Shown: positions 45,230-56,700, counted from the first letter of the stretch. The stretch: DNA of 64,000 nucleotides from Gymnopus androsaceus JB14 (GCA_009733575.1 ML769564.1:62001-126000), one strand, 5' to 3'. Notes: a model not told the origin generated them from the letters alone. Translations and numbers: made by a program.

Positions 45230-46260
45230 GTGGCCCGACACCACTTTACTATCCTCCGTTACTGTGGCCTCCGAGAACACTACTACTATAATCACGATAA
45301 CTACAAGTACAACGACTCCCACCACTGCTATCAGAATCCCCTCCAATTGAAGACCAAGTCAATAACAACTTTTAGCGTTCGCTTTTTTTCTACAATCCCA
45401 ACATGGATTTGTATTACTACTACAACGTTCAAGGATCGACACACCATAACTTTCACATGTATATACCCCTTCTACTAATCCAATACTTGAATTCCTCTGA
45501 TAGAACGAACAAAGAACGAATTTCGCGCGATTCGGAGTTACTATCGCTACTTATCTGGAAGCTATGACACACGCCTCCACTATGTTTTCCGTGCTCTTCC
45601 TCAAATTTCTGTGCCCCGTTTTAGCCCTGCTTCGCCAATCCTCTGGGGGAGCATACTCTTCAATTTCGAGTTCCTTCAAGATATACTCGTCTCTTGGATC
45701 TGGTGTTCTAAAGGCTCTGACTAGGTCTCATGAAAATCACGAAATGGGCTATTCAGTCTTGTGGGCGCGTCCTCGACAATGCGAAAAAGTACCTGAATGA
45801 GCAACTCGCGTTCAAACATCCCAAGAAGAGGTTTCGAGAAATTGCTGGTATCTTCTACTACACTATACCTCGATAACTCGCATGAGCCACTTCCAGATAT
45901 GACTTGCGTGGAAGGAGGCGACCATCATTTTCTCCCAAAATATTGTAGAATGACGATAGTTCGTACGATACTTATTCAGTAAAGAAATCCAGTTAGCCGG
46001 CTGCTACACCATCCTCGTGCGTGTCGAGCTCACCTTCGCTGTCGTCTATTTTGATTTTGGTAGGAAGATCATGGGTTGGCCATTACTGGCCGGGGCATCC
46101 AGAAATCGGTTACATCATCCAAAATCTCTACATCCACCCCTCTCCTGCCACCTACCTCGATGATCATTGCGGGACTGGGACTGGGCCCCAAAATCATGAT
46201 TGAGTGTACATCGTGTGCGTCGTGTACGCGTGCACACGTAATTCTAGACTTAATGTGGCG
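45230..46260 (+). repeat. Duplicated segments, copy B (rearranged)
   Basis: Collinear matches: 45237-45350 with 32857-33010 (caccactttactatcctcc.ttactgtggcctcc), 45385-45680 with 33025-33280, 45740-45860 with 48770-48860 (ggctatt cagtcttg, ttcaaacatcccaag, ggtatcttctacta), and 46180-46260 with 38925-39000. No intact gene remains. Confidence 0.6.
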
Positions 46261-46560
46261 AAGTATACTCCGTACGTGAGCGTCATACTTCCTTCCGAAT
46301 TGTGTCAGGACTCAAGACTCAGCAACTGGACGCGTTCTCTCTGAAAGGGTATAAAAGGCTCTACATCTTTGCCTTTTCTTCTTCACTCAACTCACACAAA
46401 GCCTAGAGCTACAAGCACACGACGTACCCTCAATCATGGTTTTGGAACCCAGTCCCGTATTGGGCGCGACAGAGAACCGTGATGGCATAGAGGCAGTCAC
46501 ATCTCTCAGGAAGTTTCGGCTTGGTAGGCGCTCCAAGGTCTGAGGTGCTGCAAGCTGAAT
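46171..46560. repeat. Inverted repeat arms around an orphan HSP9 promoter
   Basis: The left arm at about 46171-46220 (gggactgggccccaaaatca tgattgag) pairs with the right arm at about 46411-46460, which on the minus strand reads gggactgggttccaaaacca tgattgag, followed by matching gtac.tcgtgtgc. The right side, read inverted, continues as the HSP9 upstream segment (agccgaaactt, gaccttgga) to about 46560. Two HSP9 upstream segments therefore face each other with one promoter between them. Confidence 0.7.
46261..46400 (+). promoter_or_regulatory. Orphan HSP9 promoter without a coding region
   Basis: Shares cgtgagcgtcatac, aactggacgcg and TATA (tataaaaggctctacatctt, from 46350) and the ttcttcactcaactcacac leader with the three HSP9 genes. 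Downstream, instead of MSDNAR..., the sequence runs into the inverted upstream segment. Nothing like an HSP9 exon follows. If still active it would transcribe antisense to the inverted copy. Confidence 0.7.
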
Positions 46561-46945
46561 GAGTAGACTCGGATACCCCAACTGGATCGACGGAAGTTTT
46601 GAGGCCCGACCGAACCTCGAGGGATGGAAGGAATATAAGTTTTGTCCATCAATTGTGCCGAACAGGAAGCAGCACCTAGAACAGCCGCTGGTCAAAGCTG
46701 GCTATAATTTGCCTTATCTTCATTCAAGATGTACGACTTTTCTGACAGATTCTCATTTTTAAGAACGTTCTGAAGAGAATGATGTGTCCTTGGGTGCAAA
46801 GTATACCTTGCGCACGCACTGCTGATAACCCATTTCTGCTTCCATCGAGGATTAGGCCGTCTCAGTGCCGTGGTATGAAACATTGAGCTGTGGTTTTGTC
46901 TATTTATGGCAACTGCTATTCGTACCCACCAGTCCAACTAAGTAA
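46561..46945. other. Intergenic, no supported gene
   Basis: Lies between the inverted HSP9 segment and the 3' end of the hydrolase gene. No coding sequence recognised. Confidence 0.4.
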
Positions 46946-47875
46946 TTACCAACCCAAACCCTCAAAATACACCCCCCATTCCTCCAAAATCCTTGCCGTC
47001 TCTTCCGGCTTGCTCAAAAACGGACTGTGACTAGCCTCAATCTCCTTCCTCAACCACTTGACACCATCCATACTCTCGACTAACTCCATAAACATATCCT
47101 GAGCAGCCGGAGGAAGAGCTTTATCTTGCGTTGTTTTCAAAAACGCGAGACGACCTTTGAGTTCGGGTTCTGTGGTTGCGGATGGTCCGGGTGGAGTTTC
47201 GAAAGCGTTCATTGAGTGTGGACGGAGGAGTTTTATAGTATCGTTAGCTGTTGGATATGAGGTTGGGGGTTAGTAGTCATCCAACTAATACGAAGAGGAG
47301 ATATACCTAAATCGGCATCAACGTCATGAAAAAACACCTCCGCGGGATTCTCAACTTCACAAAGGCCCGGAGCCGGCTATCCAATCGACAACGTATCAGT
47401 AAGTCATATTCGAGTTCACCTGCATCCGTCCATGCACAAATTGACTCGGACATACCTGATTATTTCTCACATATTCCGCACTTCCCCCTGTGCCTTGCAT
47501 CATACTCGCTCCCTCCTTTCCAGGAAACCCTGCCATATTAATAATACCAATAACACCACCGTTCTTTCCTGCTGCTTTTCGTCCTTTTAAATGTTCTCCG
47601 TACGCAGCCGCACATCCTACCATTCCGCCATAAGAATGATTCACTACTACGATTTTTGGTTCTTCTTTCGAGTCTTCTTCGAGTAAAGAGAGGAGCAATG
47701 CTCGGACAGCAGCACCGTCCTGTGCACATGATGCGTTCATGGGAATCGGGGCATTCAGACTAGGATATGAAGCGATAGTAGCTTTGAATCCATGTTTTTG
47801 CAGTGCGTTAGCGAGGGGAGAGTAGGCTTGTGCGGGATGCCAAGCTCCTGGTACTATGAGAAATTGGATCGTCAT
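46946..47875 (-). CDS. Alpha/beta hydrolase (esterase-like)
   Basis: From ATG at 47875: MTIQFLIVPGAWHPAQAYSP (family start with oxyanion-hole PGAWH), then SYPSLNAP, and the nucleophile elbow IVVVNHSYGGMVG (Ser about residue 81). Residues NMAGFPGKEG lead to the first intron. Exon 2 (PAPGLCEVENPAEVFFHDVD) and, after a second intron, exon 3 (LRPHSMNAFETPPGPSATTE ... GVKWLRKEIEASHSPFLSKP) follow; the catalytic His is in ASHSPF, near the C-terminus. The end is YFEGLGW and a stop at 46946. This is the cytosolic AB-hydrolase family related to salicylate/methyl-ester hydrolases (about 230-260 aa); the exact substrate is unknown. Splices were chosen by frame: the acceptor ttggatag precedes PAPGLC. Confidence 0.85.
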
Positions 47876-48569
47876 GGTAGTAGTGGTAGTGATAGCGGTG
47901 TAATGGTGAGGAATTTTATACCCAACTTGAACGCTTTATATCTAAAAATCATTTCCGTTTTATTCCGAGTGCGTAACAGCGTTAGTAGTTTGTGATCGAG
48001 TGTTGAAGTTATCCGATATCAGTGGAGCCCGCACTAAATGGCTTTGTGCTTTGTTCTTCTTATCGAGCTGTTCATGCCCGGCTGCGTTTATTGAGCCGAT
48101 TTCCGAATATTTGAGCCTATAGTGTATCTGAGCAGGGTCGGAGCGAGCGTAATGACATTCGAGTGTTTGAGCCGATACATCCTGGTGTACACATGGACTT
48201 GGAGTAACCCGAGCCTCAGGTGATGGTCTAGGCCTTATGGGTGACTTACTGAGTCTTGCCCATGCCCGGTCCTTAGCGGTGATTCACTCAAGATTGAGAA
48301 AGTGAGCCCATATGTAGGCAGATATAGTATGTTTTTCCGCTGCGGGGCTGGAGACTGGGGACTAGAGATTAGAGTGGACGATTGCTATCAGCATAGCAGA
48401 ACAGCTATGCCCAGATTTAGAGTCGGCGCCAGGAAGAGTATAAGTCGGATGTATACTTTGAGATGCGCGAGAAAATGATTGCGACAAAGGCCTAACCACC
48501 TTTGACTGAGGGATAGAACAATAACTATGACACGGAAATGAGATGTGCCAAAGAAGAAACGCTTTGACC
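47876..48569. other. Intergenic, no supported gene
   Basis: The left part is the hydrolase promoter. Repeated gagccgat/gagcctat motifs lie at 48080-48180. No coding sequence seen. Confidence 0.4.
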
Positions 48570-49240
48570 GATCTTTTTAGGTCAAGTCATCTGACAAATA
48601 CACACGCGATCACTTCTTCAACCGCCACATCATTCGCTGCGCCACCCATTTTCTCATTCATGCATGGTAATTTATAATGCCCCTTTTCCGGCACGACACC
48701 AACTCTTTATACCAACAAAATCCGCTCAGTTTCGACTACCCTAACCTTCTTGAACCTAACAGGCTATCCAGTCTTGCGGACTGAATGAGCGAGCAGCTCG
48801 AGCTCTATTTCAGTTCAAACATCCCAAGAAAGGCTTCGAGAAAGCTGGTATCTTCTACTAATCAATAACATGAAGCTTTCCCACCGCTTCCGGATCTGAC
48901 CTTTTCTTCGGCGGATCGCGAATGTTGCCTCCTTCTGGCAGTGTATCTACCAATCGATTTATTACTATTCCTGGCGCCGACCCTAGTTATTTCTCACATC
49001 TGGTTGGCGTGCTGTCTACCCTCCAGAGTAAAAACTGGCATGTCCAGTTAACGTCTCAACAGCGTTACCCAAGCCAAAACCTCCTATGAAATGGACGACA
49101 TATCATCCCTCGATACGCCTTCACAGCACTCTGATCGTCTGTCACACTGGCCTCCAAAACCATGCGGTTCAATGTCGTCGTGTGCGCGTAATGTGTAGAT
49201 CCGAGTCCTGACTGCTTCGCCTCGTCCGGGTTTACTCCGC
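48570..49240 (+). repeat. Duplicated segments, copy C (compact, leads into HSP9 copy 3)
   Basis: Collinear short matches to the other copies: 48583-48770 with 31786-31970 (MPLFRHDTNSLYQQN versus MSFFQYDINSLYQQN), 48775-48860 with 45745-45860, 48945-48980 with 38320-38365, and 49030-49240 with 38741-39016. Intervening material present in the other copies (including the F-box gene) is missing here, so this may be the ancestral arrangement or a deletion derivative. Confidence 0.6.
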
Positions 49241-49412
49241 ACGTGAGCGTCATAACCTCCTCCCGAGTCGCGTCAGGACCTACGTCAGCAACTGGACGCG
49301 CCCTCTGTAAAATGATATAAAACGCTCTACATCTCCGCTTGTTCTTCCTCACTCAATTCTCACAACCACACATTTTAAACACACTACTACCAATAACCCA
49401 TCTATAATCACC
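49241..49412 (+). promoter_or_regulatory. HSP9 promoter, copy 3
   Basis: cacgtgagcgtcata, cctacgtca (49279-49287), aactggacgcg, TATA (tataaaacgctctacatc, from 49316, 97 bp before ATG), and the same leader. Confidence 0.7.
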
Positions 49413-49827
49413 ATGTCCGACAACGCTCGTCAAGGTTTCACTGTCCGTGTCTGCCTCCTACTTCGATTACCACATTAACTAACTTCATTGCTTTAGGATA
49501 AGGTCGGCTCTGCCGTCAAGCCCGACTCTCAGAAGAGCACCACCGAGCACATTGGCGACAAGTTCAAGGGAACTGCCGACAGCGCTGCTTCAACTGTTCA
49601 GCCACAGGTGTGTTCTCCGCGATATTGTTACTCATCGTGTTCATAAATTCATCTCCCATCACAGAGCGAGAAATCCACCACTCAGAAGATGGGCGATACT
49701 GTCAGCGGCAACCAGAATGAGAATGATGTAAGCTTTCTTCCATTACCGCTGGTGCATCTGACTGACGCTCTCTCTTCTTCAGGACTCCTTGCTCGACAAG
49801 ACCAAGAACACTCTTGGCATGAACTAG
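49413..49827 (+). CDS. HSP9/HSP12-family small stress protein, copy 3
   Basis: Four exons (49413-49442, 49497-49607, 49665-49727, 49783-49827), 82 residues. The protein matches copy 2 except at the C-terminus, which ends NTLGMN because a stop replaces the last Lys codon. The exon structure is identical. The gene is followed 427 bp downstream by a tRNA-Gly gene, as in copy 1, so copies 1 and 3 share a longer duplicated block. Confidence 0.9.
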
Positions 49828-50253
49828 ATGATTGCGTAGATCTATGTGTCTCAGGCTTCCAAGTTTTCATCAACGATAGCCATGGCCACATTTTACGAAT
49901 TTGCATTCTCATTTACGGCGTCATATCTAAAGCGATAATGTATCTGTATACTGTAATTTAACGCACGATATTGATATAACTATCAGTTTTGCGATAATTG
50001 TTGGATGGAGATTTTGGAGCTGATTTGTCTGAGTTTCGTCGGGATATATAAGCCTTAACCTAGTTTCCCAACCTAGGTGTCGGAGTCCTTCAATATCTAG
50101 AATAAGTAACTAGATGGATTTTACTCGGTTTCGGCTTCGCTTGAGAGCTTTCGAAATAGCCGTACCGTCCTTCTCCTGCTCAGATCGCTCTCAGCGTTAA
50201 GAGAAAGAAAAAACATAATAAAATCGCAAACCGCTAATGAAACATAGGAAGCA

Positions 50254-50343
50254 TGCATTAAGAGGGAATCGAACCCCCGGCGGGTCGAAGAATGCCTGGA
50301 TTAGGTATGGCAACGACCCAGGTTACCACTACCCCATTAATGC
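50254..50343 (-). tRNA. tRNA-Gly(GCC) with 19-nt intron, copy 2
   Basis: The mature sequence is the same in every arm as the copy at 26735-26835: acceptor GCATTAA/TTAATGC with A discriminator, anticodon loop TT-GCC-A, and the same T-arm. The intron is different (19 nt, TACCTAATCC...AGGCATTCT). It still contains AGGC, able to pair with the anticodon. Confidence 0.9.
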
Positions 50344-51446
50344 ATGTGCTATACTCCGAAACTTGAATTCATCAGCTAAGTATGTTTGACAACCCAGTGT
50401 ACTAGATGCATCTATGATTTCGACCAATATGTACAGACTGTACTCTTCCAATGGCAAGATTCACTTTCACTCGAGTCCGACTCCAGTCACTCTGAAAATC
50501 CTAACGACTTGGCGTTAGAGCACGCTGACGCTCCAAAGACGGACTTAGTTTGATGCCGTATCTCCAGATCTTATCTTCATGGACTCGTCTGCTATCCCTC
50601 AAGGTCGAACATATCGAAATAAGCCCACCAGCTCAGTATCTCGAGAGCGCTTTCAAACGCGTAATGATGCTTTGAGAAATGAGCTCGCGACACATGGCTA
50701 GAGGCGTGCAGGTACGTTACTTTTTCTCCCTTTCTTTTCTGTTCTTACCTCGCCAACGTAGGTCTGCTTTTAGAACTGGAGAGCCGAAGAAAACATCAGG
50801 CTTGCCAAAAACCCTGCGCTTTCAGTATCCCGCCTCCCAAGCTATGTAAACGACCATTATTCTTCTGCGATTCGCGACTTTCCTAGGCGGCTATTGCCTC
50901 CCCTACTGCCTGTCCCTCTTCCTTCTCCTGGCTTTACTTTCGGTGCTGCCACCTCTGAGCGTAACCTACCCGACTAATCCAACTCGCGTTTCAGGTCCAT
51001 TGCATCTATTAGAACCAACAATTCGTATCATTCTGAGCAGCAAGCTCAGCCTTCAACAGTTTTTGGTCAGACAATCAGCTCATTACCAGGCGAAAGCCTT
51101 CTGTCGGGACTGTACAGTCTTCAGTCCTGCTCGCGATGCGGTGATTCCCTTCCTCATTCGTCCCTCCCATCTCCTCATCTTATGCACTCTGGTCTTCCGA
51201 ATCCCACCTCCTACATCCCTTCGCTCACCTTTAAATGTTGACCCTCCTCCCTCGGAGAATCGGAAGGGCATTGGTATACTATAGTATCGAGTATGATCAC
51301 ATCATGGATGTGGCGAACGCAAATTTTCGCTCGCGAAAGCCATTCCCGAATTCGCATTCTAGCTCGTAACATGCTCGCTTTTGCTTCCGTTTGACGAACC
51401 GGCCTTTTGCCGACCGGCACGTTGGAACAACTTGCTCACAACCACG
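50344..51446. other. Intergenic; duplicated tail plus a possible broken gene
   Basis: 50455-50515 is the duplicate of 26960-27030. An ATG at 50579 reads MDSSAIPQGRTYRNKPTSSV then a stop at about 50700; after an intron-like gtacgttac...tttag a frame ELESRRKHQACQKPCAF ends soon after. This may be a decayed gene, family unknown. Confidence 0.35.
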
Positions 51447-52644
51447 ATGGTAGAACCACTGGCCAACGAACTCATCGACAATATCCTCGAATTTCTCTAC
51501 TCCGATAAAGCCTCCCTCAAAAATTGTGCTTTGGTCGGAAAAGCCTGGGTTTGTGCCTCTCAGCAGGGCCTCTTTGAAACTATTGTGTTCAAATTTTTGA
51601 AGCGGACTCTCTATGCATTAACTCATGCATCTTCGAATCACGGCCCTATAAAACCCAAATTGGAGCGATTCATTGCGATGTTCGATGAAAAACCGTATCT
51701 GGCATCGTATGTCCGCTCTTTGGAGGTAGTCCATTTTCGTCCAGACGATTTATCGTCGAAACTTGAAGAAGCAGCTCCTTTGGCGTCCCAAGTTATCCAC
51801 CGACTTTCATACGTGGAGCACATACTGCTTTACGACTGCGAAAAGAACATGCTCTCCGAGTTTCCTGTACTCAGAGAGGCGCTATACGACATATTCAACC
51901 TTCCTTCTTTGACTCGGGTCACTATTCAGCATTGTCGTTTCGGCACATTTATTGAGCTGGCTTCTCTGTTGAGCCATGCGACGCACTTGAAAGTGCTGAC
52001 GATCGGTAGTGTGGGTTGCTTCGATCGGAATTTGCCATCCACCTCAGACTTGATGTCTAATGTTCCTCCGAGGTCAATCAAACTTGAAGAGTTTGCTGTG
52101 ACCGCCAGCGGGTTTTTCAATTTCATTCCTTGGTTCGAACAAGAATCGTGTCCATTTCAAGTTCAGGATCTGCAATTTTTGCGCATGCGTTTGAGTGCCA
52201 GCCTCAGGACATCGCCACATATCCTCGTGCGGCTTGTTGGCCATGGTCTTACAAAGTTGGAGCTGCAGTACGAATATGGAGTTGAAGGTGCGGCTAAACC
52301 AGTACTATCACTTATATTTCTCTTGATTTTGACTCATTTTCCTAGAAATCCACTTTCATCTTGGACACTTACCAAACTTGGAGAGTTTTACATTGGATAA
52401 TCAATACTACGACAGAACCGAAAACATCGTTTCTTGGTTTCGGTCCTTCTTTGGACCTGTTCTGAATCCGCACCCCCTATGCCATTCTACTCTAATCATA
52501 GCCCACCTTTTATCCGATGCTGCTCAGTGGGAGTCGGATTGTGATCAATTCGCTATCCTTGATATGTTGTTTGCGAAGCCGGTGTTTTCTTCGATGGAGA
52601 CGGTGAATATTCATGCTCTGGAGGAAACAATTAATGCCGTATGA
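51447..52644 (+). CDS. F-box/LRR-like protein, possible C-terminal frame break
   Basis: ATG at 51447 begins MVEPLANELIDNILEFLYSD then KASLKNCALVGKAW, a classic F-box at the very N-terminus. LRR-like segments follow (YVRSLEVVHF, LTRVTIQHCRF, THLKVLTIGS). One intron (about 52287-52346: gtgcgg to cctag) leads into EIHFHLGHLPNLESFTLDNQ and ends with EETINAV and TGA at 52642. Immediately after, another frame continues plausibly (MPYDLPSGFVKPLEEKLPFL, LKVVVYHRP) to a stop at 52745, the usual end of this family. One extra A near caattaatgcc (about 52628-52638) would explain this. The role is probably as an SCF adaptor; the substrate is unknown. Confidence 0.8.
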
Positions 52645-52747
52645 TTTACCAAGTGGTTTTGTGAAACCATTGGAGGAGAAGCTTCCTTTTTTAAAGCGGT
52701 CGGGCAAGCTAAAGGTTGTTGTATATCATAGGCCAGTAGGAACATAA

Positions 52748-53738
52748 TGATTAGGGCTGCGAAATACACATACTTTTTCCTACTTATACCCTGCATCATC
52801 TCAACACTTTGAATAGCAAAATATCTCGAAATACAATCCGGAAATCCTTGCGCCGGATTAGAAAGACAAGTATGTTTTCGCTCTTCGCTACGTGCCCTCT
52901 ACTTGCTTCGGATGTGTAAAGGACTATCGGTCGCAACTAGTACAATAAGAGAGCTCTCATTGGGTGCAACCGTGCATAATATCAATAACTTCTTGAACTC
53001 CTTTGTCGAACTAGTTGATAATGCTGTATTCATTTACTTTCCCTAGCTGTTACATTGAAATTGTTTTCGCAGTATCAGTGACAAGTGCGAAGCAGTGTCT
53101 AAGTTCTCTATCAAGTTCTGAGCGAGAGAATTAGTCTCCCAAAGGCTGAATCTAGATTATCTTTAGTTGAGACTAGTACTTACTTGGAGTTGTCGTGTAA
53201 TCATGCATTTTCCCCTGCGCAATTTTTAAGTCGTCGCGGAGTAAACCTGTATGTATCCAGACCTTCGGTGTAGTATATTTGAGTATAGAAGACTAAGGCA
53301 AAGTATGTGAAACTGTCTGATAAGTGTTGCTTTGGCCCATCCTTCAAGTTTTCGCTTACAGCTGTTCCAAAAAACCTAGGCCACTTCAAAAAATTGTTTA
53401 CATACGGCTCCCTGTTGAGTTGCTACTCCGTTTGATTCAATCGCCTACGAGCCCACCAGAATTGAATGTCTTGCGTCACTGCAGCAAAATTACGAAGTGG
53501 CCTAGGTTTTTTGGAACAGCTGTATTCGATCCGTGATAGTCCTTGTTCTCCACCATCAGCATTTCCAGCGCCTCACGCTCGCACCCCTGTTTCGTTTTCC
53601 TCGGACTTCTCGGAATCTCGGTGCTGAGCTGCCAAGTCACTTGACCGCGAACTTGGTAAGCCTCGGTGATATGCTCGGCGCACTGGGTTAACCGGTGATT
53701 TGACGCATGAAATTGATGTGCTCTCTCTCTAATCTACC
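52748..53738. other. Intergenic region with one mariner-type MITE
   Basis: No gene between the F-box gene and VWA8 except the MITE at 53359-53522. The last 200 bp must contain the VWA8 promoter; no TATA box was recognised. Confidence 0.45.
53359..53522. mobile_element. Tc1/mariner-type MITE, 164 bp
   Basis: Including the flanking base on each side, 53358-53387 and 53494-53523 are perfect 30-bp inverted repeats (cagctgttccaaaaaaccta...). The element is flanked by TA on both sides (53357-53358 and 53523-53524), the target of Tc1/mariner elements. The interior of about 105 bp has no coding capacity. The perfect arms imply a recent insertion. Confidence 0.85.
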
Positions 53739-56700
53739 ATGGTCGCACCCCCGCAAAGACGGTTAGCACGACTCTTGGATCAGCTTTCACCTACAGCGGT
53801 TCCAATTGGACATCTAAAGCTGGGTGATATCAGTTATGAAGTGACCGAAGCCGTAACTCCCTCTCGCTTACCGTCGAACTCGAGCTGGAAATGGAATCCA
53901 GAAAGCTCCAGTTCTTTCGATGCTCGAGGCTCTTACCTCGTAGACCCGCAAGACCAATTCACGGCCTCGAATCTACATTTTATGCTACAAAAATATCTCC
54001 TTGGACAGGACATATTCCTTTTATCACAGCCAGGAGGACCTTATGCGCGTAGACTCGCCCTTACATTTGCTTCTCTCTTGAACTTGGAATACGAATACGT
54101 GGCATTACATCGCGACGTCGGCGAAACAGAACTCAAACAAGGCCGGGAGATTCGAAACGGTGGTAGTTTGATATACGTCGACAGTCCAGCCGTGAACGCG
54201 GTTAAATATGGGAGATTGCTGATTTTAGAAGGGATAGAAAAGGCTGAGAGGGGGATTATGCCGATATTGAATAATTTGTTGGAGAATAGGGAGATGAATT
54301 TGGAGGATGGGACAGAGGTGGTTCATTCAAGGAGATACGAGTTGCTAGACGAAGAGGATAAGAAGAAGAAGAAGTTTATACCAGCGCACAAGAATTTTCG
54401 CGTCATTGCTATTGCAGCGCCTGTTCCGCCGTATCCAGGTTATCCTCTAGATCCGCCTTTCCGAAGTCGATTTCAAGCACGGTTTATTGACCCACTTGGA
54501 GCCATGCTGGCTTTGGCTGCCGGTGGTAGTTCAGAGTCGTCGTTGATATACACATCCCTCCGATCCGTCATTCTCGCAACGCAATACTCATCCGAATCAC
54601 GACACGCTATCGACCTGATTCCCTCCGCCAAGTCTGCATTGCCTGCGTTTCCGCAAACAGCGTTGCTTAGGCTCAGGGGAATTTGCGAGTTGTTTCCGCC
54701 AAATTTAAAGACGGTGACTGCGTCTTCACTAGCGCGGGTATTATTAACGATCCATCCTGGTCTTGCACATGCCCAGTTTCAAGCTTGGGCTTTGCTTGCG
54801 AGACAGGTCGAGGAGCTTGAGATTGGGCTTGAATTGGGGAGTCCTTTTGTGGAGGATGATGCAGGCGGCTTCTGGGGATACGTCGTCACGTCTATAGAGC
54901 GTGTATCCGAGACGACGGCACGGGTAACTTTCTCCAACTGGACTCGGTCTCGCACATTGTCCCCTGTGGTCCTAATCCTTTCCGTTCGTTTCCACTCCAA
55001 GAATCGGACTCGGACTCGGATGAACCACTTCTTCCGACACCTCGTTTCCTTTCCCTCTTCACTTGCTTCCTCCAGGCACATGCTCTAGGCTGGGACATTT
55101 CTTACGTCCCGCCTCTACTCCCTTCTACTGCTAGCACAAGCACAGCGACACTGGTGAAGATATTTTCTGAGGTAGGTGCTTTAGTACTGCAATCACTATC
55201 AACTTTAACAATGCGTTACAGGTACTGGGCTACCAACTCGAAACAATACACCTATACAAAGAACTCGGAGGGAGGGAGATTGTTATGCGGCGGAGAGTCG
55301 TTGCTGACTCGACCCCAACTACCGCTACTGCTTCGACCACAACAACCTGGGACCCCTCCCCTCTTATTCTCGGTGCCTGGGCAGGGAAACTCGTCTGGCT
55401 CGAAGGAATCGACGTCATTTCCACCGGCGGGACCGCAGGCAGTCTAGCGCGATTCATACAAGACCGGGAGATTGAGCTGTGGGAGGGTAGGAGGATCGTC
55501 GCGGAGAAATTTGACTCAGATTCAGACCTCGCATCTCTCCTAACACAATCCATCCCTCCTTCCGTTTAATAACAACCGCATCGAAATCCCTCCCTCTACG
55601 CGACTGGCTCGGAGACGAACATGCGAATATGTTCTTCACTGTCCCGGCTCAGCCCATGTCAGTTGAGGAGGAACGCAAGGTGTTGTTGAGAACGGCTCCG
55701 GGATGTCATGTCGAGATGGTTGAAGTGCTGGTTAGGTTCGCGGGGAGGTATCGGGAGAGTATGGGCCTAGGCTTGGGTTCGTCGGATCCCAATACCAGTG
55801 GAAGCGGAGCAGTAGGAGCAGGAGTCCAAAAGAACCGCCGATTAGGGACCAGGACGCTCATTCGAATCGCCAAACGACTTGCATTATTCCCCTCTGATTT
55901 CTCGAAAATACAGAAAATATTGTCAAATGCGCTCTTGGTTGAGTTTTTACCAAGGACCGAGAGGATGGTTGTTGATGGCTTATTTGAGGAGGTTGGTTTG
56001 ACAGGTTCTGGTTCTGATGAAGACAGCGTGATATACTCACGCCCTCCGTACGTCGACGTCGACTCAGGAAGCCAGTGTTGGTGTTCCCTGCTCCTAGTAG
56101 CAGTGTATCCAGCGGTGGTAACGATGCATCTCTCTCACCCGTAGCAACGCTCGTCCCCCTCTACGACGCCTCGAAAGACCCACTAGGCGCAGCAACACTC
56201 GTGCCACACATGGAACATTTTTATGATAATCCTCTGCAGACAGGGCTTATGCGGGACTTGGCTTTGGACTTGGAGGGACTGGGAGGTGCAGGGGAACATA
56301 TAGTGTTATTGGGGAATCAGGGAGTGGGGAAGAATAAAGTTATCGATAGGTCAGTCAAATTATAAGTTTCAACTAGGCAACTTAACTAACAGCACACACT
56401 ACATATGTACAGACTCTGCCAACTCCTCCGCCGACCTCGTGAATACATTCAACTCCATCGTGACTCGACCGTTTCCCAACTCATGTTTACTACCACCCTA
56501 ACGAACGGCGTCCTGACCTACTCTGACTCTCCGCTCCTCCGGGCGATTCGGTACGGGAGAGTGATGGTGGTTGATGAGGCGGATAAAGCTCCGGAGCATG
56601 TCGTGGCGGTGTTTAGAAGTTTGGCGGGGAGAGGAGAGATGACGCTGGGGGATGGGAGGAAGGTTAGGAGCGGGGGAGGGAGGAGGAGGAGGAAGAAGGG

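Noticed and set aside
46387..46695. 102-codon minus-strand frame near the orphan promoter
   Set aside because: It lies wholly in the inverted HSP9 upstream segment, which is non-coding in the other copies.
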